NCBI GenBank assembly: GCA_027371625.1
Contig: DAHXMQ010000032.1
Span: 1-8,427, forward strand
Direction of reading: 5' to 3'
Source: Candidatus Methanoperedentaceae archaeon
GTDB taxonomy: Archaea > Halobacteriota > Methanosarcinia > Methanosarcinales > Methanoperedenaceae
Length of the DNA: 8,427 nucleotides
Each line of letters opens with the position of its first letter. The first letter of the stretch is position 1. Both the position numbers and the translations under genes were made by a program. Below the pieces are notes generated by a model. That model was not told where the DNA came from, did not search any database, and saw nothing but the letters and a program-made list of their open reading frames with translations. Of this stretch, positions 6,271 to 8,427 are shown one piece after another.

Positions 6271-6279
6271 TTAATAAGA
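6271..6279 (-). promoter_or_regulatory. Candidate TATA box of the toxin-antitoxin operon
   Basis: CTTATTAA on the reverse strand lies about 28 bases ahead of the antitoxin ATG at 6247 and directly abuts the heptamer array. Transcription would begin at or within a few bases of the start codon. Prediction by composition and spacing. Confidence 0.4.
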
Positions 6280-6330
6280 TTTACGAAAAAAATGGAACCT
6301 TTGATATGTCAGCTTTTTAAGGCACTATTC

Positions 6331-6346
6331 GGACAAAGCTTTGCCC
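6331..6346. promoter_or_regulatory. Palindromic site upstream of the CBS-DUF2111 unit
   Basis: The core CAAAGCTTTG (6334-6343) is a perfect 10-bp palindrome, extended by GG and CC on the two sides with one mismatched pair between. A TATA-like CTTTTTAA at 6313-6320 would start transcription near 6343, on top of this site, so a dimeric repressor could act here. No such regulator is identified. Short palindromes also arise by chance. Confidence 0.3.
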
Positions 6347-6399
6347 ACCGAAAGCTATTTGTTTCAATAAATCCACTCTACTACTGTGGGAGGGATTAT

Positions 6400-6582
6400 A
6401 TGAAAGTCGGTGAAGTAATGACAAAAAACTTAGTCACGGTAAGTGTTGCATCGCTGGCGGCAGATGCTGCTAAAAAGATGCAGTCAGAGAATGTAGGAAC
6501 TGTCCTTGTTACAGAGAGGGGTCAGTTGAAAGGTATCGTGACCGACAGGCAGATAGCAGCAAAGGTGAATCATGGAGATTAG
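6400..6582 (+). CDS. Single-CBS-domain small protein
   Basis: A 60-residue protein that is almost exactly one CBS motif: MKVGEVMTKNLVTVS, a helix (LAADAAKKMQSENVG), then strands VLVTERGQLKGIVTDRQIA. CBS motifs normally come in pairs (a Bateman module of about 120 residues) that bind adenosyl nucleotides such as AMP, ATP or S-adenosylmethionine. This one ends after the first repeat, so it would have to dimerise to form a full site. I chose ATG 6400 because GGGAGG at 6388-6393 is the best Shine-Dalgarno in the window. The frame runs open to ATG 6292, but those 36 extra residues match nothing. Its end overlaps the next gene by 11 bases, so the two proteins are probably made together. Confidence 0.72.
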   Translation: MKVGEVMTKNLVTVSVASLAADAAKKMQSENVGTVLVTERGQLKGIVTDRQIAAKVNHGD

Positions 6583-6970
6583 GGTATCAGAAGATTCCAG
6601 CGCAGCGGAACTCACACCGATTGCAATGGCGTTCCACGAACTCCTCGGGCTCCCAGTGACCATGAGAAGCCTTAATAGAAAAGGGGTCAGAATCGAAAGG
6701 GGGAAGGTGATCGATAACAATTACACAGGACCGATACTTGAGCAGGTACTGCAGGAAAATAATACCATAAGAATAACACCAATAAACGGAGCCTATTCCG
6801 GGGTTCCGGTAGCAGTTGCTCCGATACGGGATGATAAAGGTTATGTGGTAGCCGCAGTCGGTGTGGTGGATATCGTGGGAACAATCGACCTCGGGGTAAT
6901 GTTCAAAGATTACCCAGATATTATCGATCAGGTGCAGGAGTGCCTGAGAGGAAGAGTTATCGCTCCCTGA
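6572..6970 (+). CDS. DUF2111 family protein
   Basis: A 132-residue soluble protein matching DUF2111, a family found mainly in methanogenic archaea and without known function. Recognisable blocks are ELTPIAMAFHELLGLPVTMRSLNRKGVRIE (14-43), GKVIDNNYTGPILEQVL (44-60), ITPINGAYSGVPVAVAPIRDDKG (68-90) and VVAAVGVVDIVGTIDLGVMF (91-110). The alternating strands and a Gly-rich loop suggest a small alpha/beta sensor-like fold, but I can name no ligand or active site. The gene starts inside the end of the CBS gene with AGGTGA three bases ahead of its ATG, a typical coupled arrangement. Together the two may act as a nucleotide-sensing pair; that is inference. Confidence 0.82.
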   Translation: MEIRVSEDSSAAELTPIAMAFHELLGLPVTMRSLNRKGVRIERGKVIDNNYTGPILEQVLQENNTIRITPINGAYSGVPVAVAPIRDDKGYVVAAVGVVDIVGTIDLGVMFKDYPDIIDQVQECLRGRVIAP

Positions 6971-7069
6971 CTATTTCCTTCCTCATCTGACACCTTCTCT
7001 TGTATCTGCTGAAGTTCTTCCGTCTCTCCAAGGGTTAAAATCCCCAGAATCCTGTTTTCATGTTCATTT

Positions 7070-7570
7070 ATGAAAGAAACGGGAGCAACAACAGGTAAAG
7101 CTGGCGAAATAGAAGAAATAGCTCAGAGGATTATGTCGAAGCTCGAAACCGCAAGTTCCAGGGACTTATCGGACGCTCATTTTGCAAAAACAGTATTACA
7201 ACTATCGGATCTTCACTATACGAAAGGGATATTACAGGAGATAGAAAATACTTCATCAGTAGCTGAATATGCTATTGAAAAAAGAGCGTTGATAGAGGCA
7301 TTACTACATTCTATGTGGCAGCAAAGATTCTATTTTATCATAAGAGCATTTCTCATGGGGCTCATAAGTACGGCTGTAACATTGGGTTTCGTATCATATT
7401 TTGGCACAATAGATGTTATTCGTGCAATTCCCATGGGCGTGGTTGTATTTGTATCCGCACTGGCTATAAGCAGATTATTTGATGCGCAGATAGTCAAAGC
7501 TACGAAAAGTGTTGTCATGCGCCTGAGCAGACATAGAACCACCAGGGATTTTATCATGGATCACTTCTAA
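7070..7570 (+). CDS. Two-helix membrane protein of unknown function
   Basis: A 166-residue protein I do not recognise. Residues 1-85 are soluble and helical with many acidic residues (GEIEEIAQRIMSKLE and LQEIENTSSVAEYAIEKRALIEALL could form coiled-coil-like helices). Two hydrophobic segments follow, about 87-110 (FYFIIRAFLMGLISTAVTLGFVSYF) and 115-136 (DVIRAIPMGVVVFVSALAISRLF), joined by a very short turn, then a basic tail of about 30 residues (KATKSVVMRLSRHRTTRD). By the positive-inside rule both ends should be cytoplasmic with a hairpin in the membrane. No catalytic motif is visible. There is no Shine-Dalgarno. A TATA-like GTTAAAAT at 7034-7041 lies about 30 bases upstream. The gene stands between the DUF2111 and moaB genes with no clear functional link. 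Confidence 0.75.
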   Translation: MKETGATTGKAGEIEEIAQRIMSKLETASSRDLSDAHFAKTVLQLSDLHYTKGILQEIENTSSVAEYAIEKRALIEALLHSMWQQRFYFIIRAFLMGLISTAVTLGFVSYFGTIDVIRAIPMGVVVFVSALAISRLFDAQIVKATKSVVMRLSRHRTTRDFIMDHF

Positions 7571-7576
7571 CAGAAT

Positions 7577-7590
7577 TCTTCATATATCTT
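7577..7590 (+). promoter_or_regulatory. Candidate TATA box of moaB
   Basis: The stretch includes CATATATCTT at 7581-7590, 6-7 bases after the membrane-protein stop codon's surrounding sequence and centred about 24 bases ahead of the ATG at 7608. There is no Shine-Dalgarno before that ATG, so a leaderless transcript is plausible. Confidence 0.4.
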
Positions 7591-7607
7591 TCAACATATT
7601 AAGCACC

Positions 7608-8144
7608 ATGGATACGCCGCAGCTTCACAAGGAAAACGTGCCAGGCTCCTACAAATGCGCCATACTCACGATAAGCACGTCGCGATATGAAAAATACGGA
7701 AAAATAGACCGCCCCGAACGCGCCGAGGATGCTTCGGGAAAGCTCATCTGGGGGATGGTGCAGGTGCAGGGAAGCAAAATAGTTCATTACGAATTAATCC
7801 CCGATAACACGGAATTGATACGCGAAGCCTTCAAGAGATGCCTGTACTCTGAAGCTGATGTGATAATATCAAGTGGTGGGACGGGGCTTTCGCCTACCGA
7901 TGTTACGATCGAAGCCGTGGCGCCTTACATAGAAAAAGAGATGCCAGGTTTCGGGGAGCTGTTCAGGCATAAAAGTTTTGAACAACAAATCGGGAATGCG
8001 GCAATGCTTACACGTGCGATCGCAGGTGTAGCGCGCCAGAAAGCGCTCTTTTGCCTTCCGGGTTCGCCGAATGCCGTCAGGCTTGCACTTGAGTTAGTAC
8101 TTCCGGAGATGGGGCACATCATCAAGCATGTGAAGGGTCTGTAG
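7608..8144 (+). CDS. moaB: Molybdopterin adenylyltransferase, MoaB/MogA family
   Basis: A 178-residue MoaB/MogA-type protein of molybdenum/tungsten cofactor synthesis. Archaeal MoaB adds AMP to molybdopterin before metal insertion by MoeA. Evidence is the N-terminal AILTISTSR strand, the molybdopterin-binding loop SSGGTGLSPTD at residues 88-98 with D98, the following TIEAVAPYIEKEMPGFGELFR, and the C-terminal LPGSPNAV at 150-157. Length and motif order fit a complete single-domain enzyme. The first 15 residues are an extra polar leader that is common in archaeal forms. The gene has its own TATA-like box and no Shine-Dalgarno. It is followed 33 bases later by a transporter gene in the same direction, and an inverted repeat begins at the base after its stop. 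No other molybdenum cofactor gene is in the window. Confidence 0.92.
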   Translation: MDTPQLHKENVPGSYKCAILTISTSRYEKYGKIDRPERAEDASGKLIWGMVQVQGSKIVHYELIPDNTELIREAFKRCLYSEADVIISSGGTGLSPTDVTIEAVAPYIEKEMPGFGELFRHKSFEQQIGNAAMLTRAIAGVARQKALFCLPGSPNAVRLALELVLPEMGHIIKHVKGL

Positions 8145-8191
8145 TTTGATGAACCCGTCTAAAAAGGTGGAATATCATTGGGTTCATCAAA
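8145..8191 (+). promoter_or_regulatory. Perfect 12-bp inverted repeat across the MFS gene start
   Basis: TTTGATGAACCC (8145-8156) and GGGTTCATCAAA (8180-8191) are exact reverse complements separated by 23 bases. The left arm begins at the base after the moaB stop. The loop contains the AGGTGG ribosome binding site (8165-8170). The right arm starts at the last base of the TTG start codon and covers codons 2-5 of the transporter. In RNA this would be a strong hairpin over the translation start; in DNA it could be a repressor operator. There is no T-run after it, so a terminator is unlikely. Confidence 0.6.
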
Positions 8192-8427
8192 GATGGAATA
8201 CAAGTGGAAGGTGATGTTCACGGTCTGGATAGGCTCCTTTATGGCTACGCTTGACGCCAGCATCGTGAACGTGGCTCTTCCCACTCTTACTGCATATTTT
8301 AAGACAGATATAACAACTATCGAATGGGTTGTAATGGCGTATCTTCTGACCATTATAAGCCTTCTCCTCAGCATTGGAAGAATTTCGGATATGTTTGGCA
8401 GGAAACCGATATTCGCAAGCGGGCTTG
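8178..8427 (+). CDS. MFS exporter, EmrB/QacA (DHA2, 14-TMS) type, N-terminal part
   Basis: The first 83 residues of a major facilitator transporter, cut by the window end. Residues 12-37 form the first membrane helix and carry LDASIVNVALPTL (25-37), the conserved motif of the 14-helix drug:proton antiporters with D26. WVVMAYLLTIISLLLSIG (50-67) is the second helix, and GRISDMFGRKPIF (67-79) is the loop 2-3 motif A found across MFS. This points to proton-driven efflux of drugs or other small molecules across the cytoplasmic membrane; the substrate is unknown. I chose TTG 8178 because AGGTGG lies seven bases ahead. ATG 8193, five codons on, has no ribosome binding site at a usable distance. The 33-base gap after moaB is filled by the left arm and loop of an inverted repeat that may control translation. 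Confidence 0.88.
   Translation, partial: MGSSKMEYKWKVMFTVWIGSFMATLDASIVNVALPTLTAYFKTDITTIEWVVMAYLLTIISLLLSIGRISDMFGRKPIFASGL

Noticed and set aside
5918..6274. Forward-strand ORF of 118 residues opposite the antitoxin gene
   Set aside because: It is a shadow of the antitoxin gene, with Phe-rich unnatural composition, and the reverse strand has clear family motifs.
6292..6399. Longer N-terminus of the CBS protein from ATG 6292
   Set aside because: The 36 extra residues are Cys- and Tyr-rich with no match to the family, while GGGAGG directly precedes ATG 6400.
8145..8191. Intrinsic terminator of moaB
   Set aside because: The inverted repeat has a long 23-base loop and no T-run follows. The right arm lies within the transporter's coding sequence, so a control site fits better.

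Overview
The window looks like part of a euryarchaeal chromosome from a methanogen-related lineage (Methanosarcinales/ANME-2-like). This is inferred from gene content. It has a FilR1/DUF1724-type regulator, a DUF2111 protein, a DUF5788-like protein, a RimI/Ard1-type acetyltransferase, a UbiA-family prenyltransferase with the archaeal-style first motif, and TATA boxes about 25-30 bases ahead of several start codons. No rRNA, tRNA, CRISPR array or insertion sequence was found. Genes are packed tightly and no gene-free stretch exceeds 300 bases.

Layout. 1-97 is the tail of an unidentified gene. It overlaps a minimal nucleotidyltransferase (84-380), followed by an NADPH-type thioredoxin reductase (402-1310) and a DUF5788-like helical protein (1335-1796). 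The DUF5788-like gene meets a reverse-strand N-acetyltransferase (1793-2224), and both stop codons lie in one TTAA. A shared TATA region (2272-2284) separates the acetyltransferase from a forward FilR1-like regulator (2308-3102). That regulator overlaps tail to tail by 50 bases with a reverse-strand UbiA prenyltransferase (3053-3907). An AT-rich gap of about 216 bases then leads into a class II fumarase/aspartase enzyme (4124-5563).

The second half holds a reverse-strand toxin-antitoxin pair: a ribbon-helix-helix antitoxin (5936-6247) and a PIN-domain toxin (5578-5985) that overlap by 50 bases, with three 7-base tandem repeats ahead of the antitoxin. Divergent from it is a two-gene unit in which a single-CBS protein of 60 residues (6400-6582) overlaps a DUF2111 protein (6572-6970). 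Next come a two-helix membrane protein of unknown function (7070-7570), a MoaB/MogA molybdopterin adenylyltransferase (7608-8144), and the start of an EmrB/QacA-like MFS exporter (8178 to the window edge).

The genes do not form one pathway. They are housekeeping (redox, protein acetylation, prenyl lipid, cofactor), regulatory and toxin-antitoxin genes in short units. The observations I rate highest are: a perfect 12-bp inverted repeat whose right arm covers the last base of the MFS start codon and whose loop carries the ribosome binding site, with the left arm starting right after the moaB stop; the heptamer array between TATA box and start of the antitoxin gene; the antitoxin tail overlapping the codons for the toxin's first active-site aspartate; and the half-size CBS protein coupled to DUF2111. 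I saw no convincing entirely new multi-gene system.
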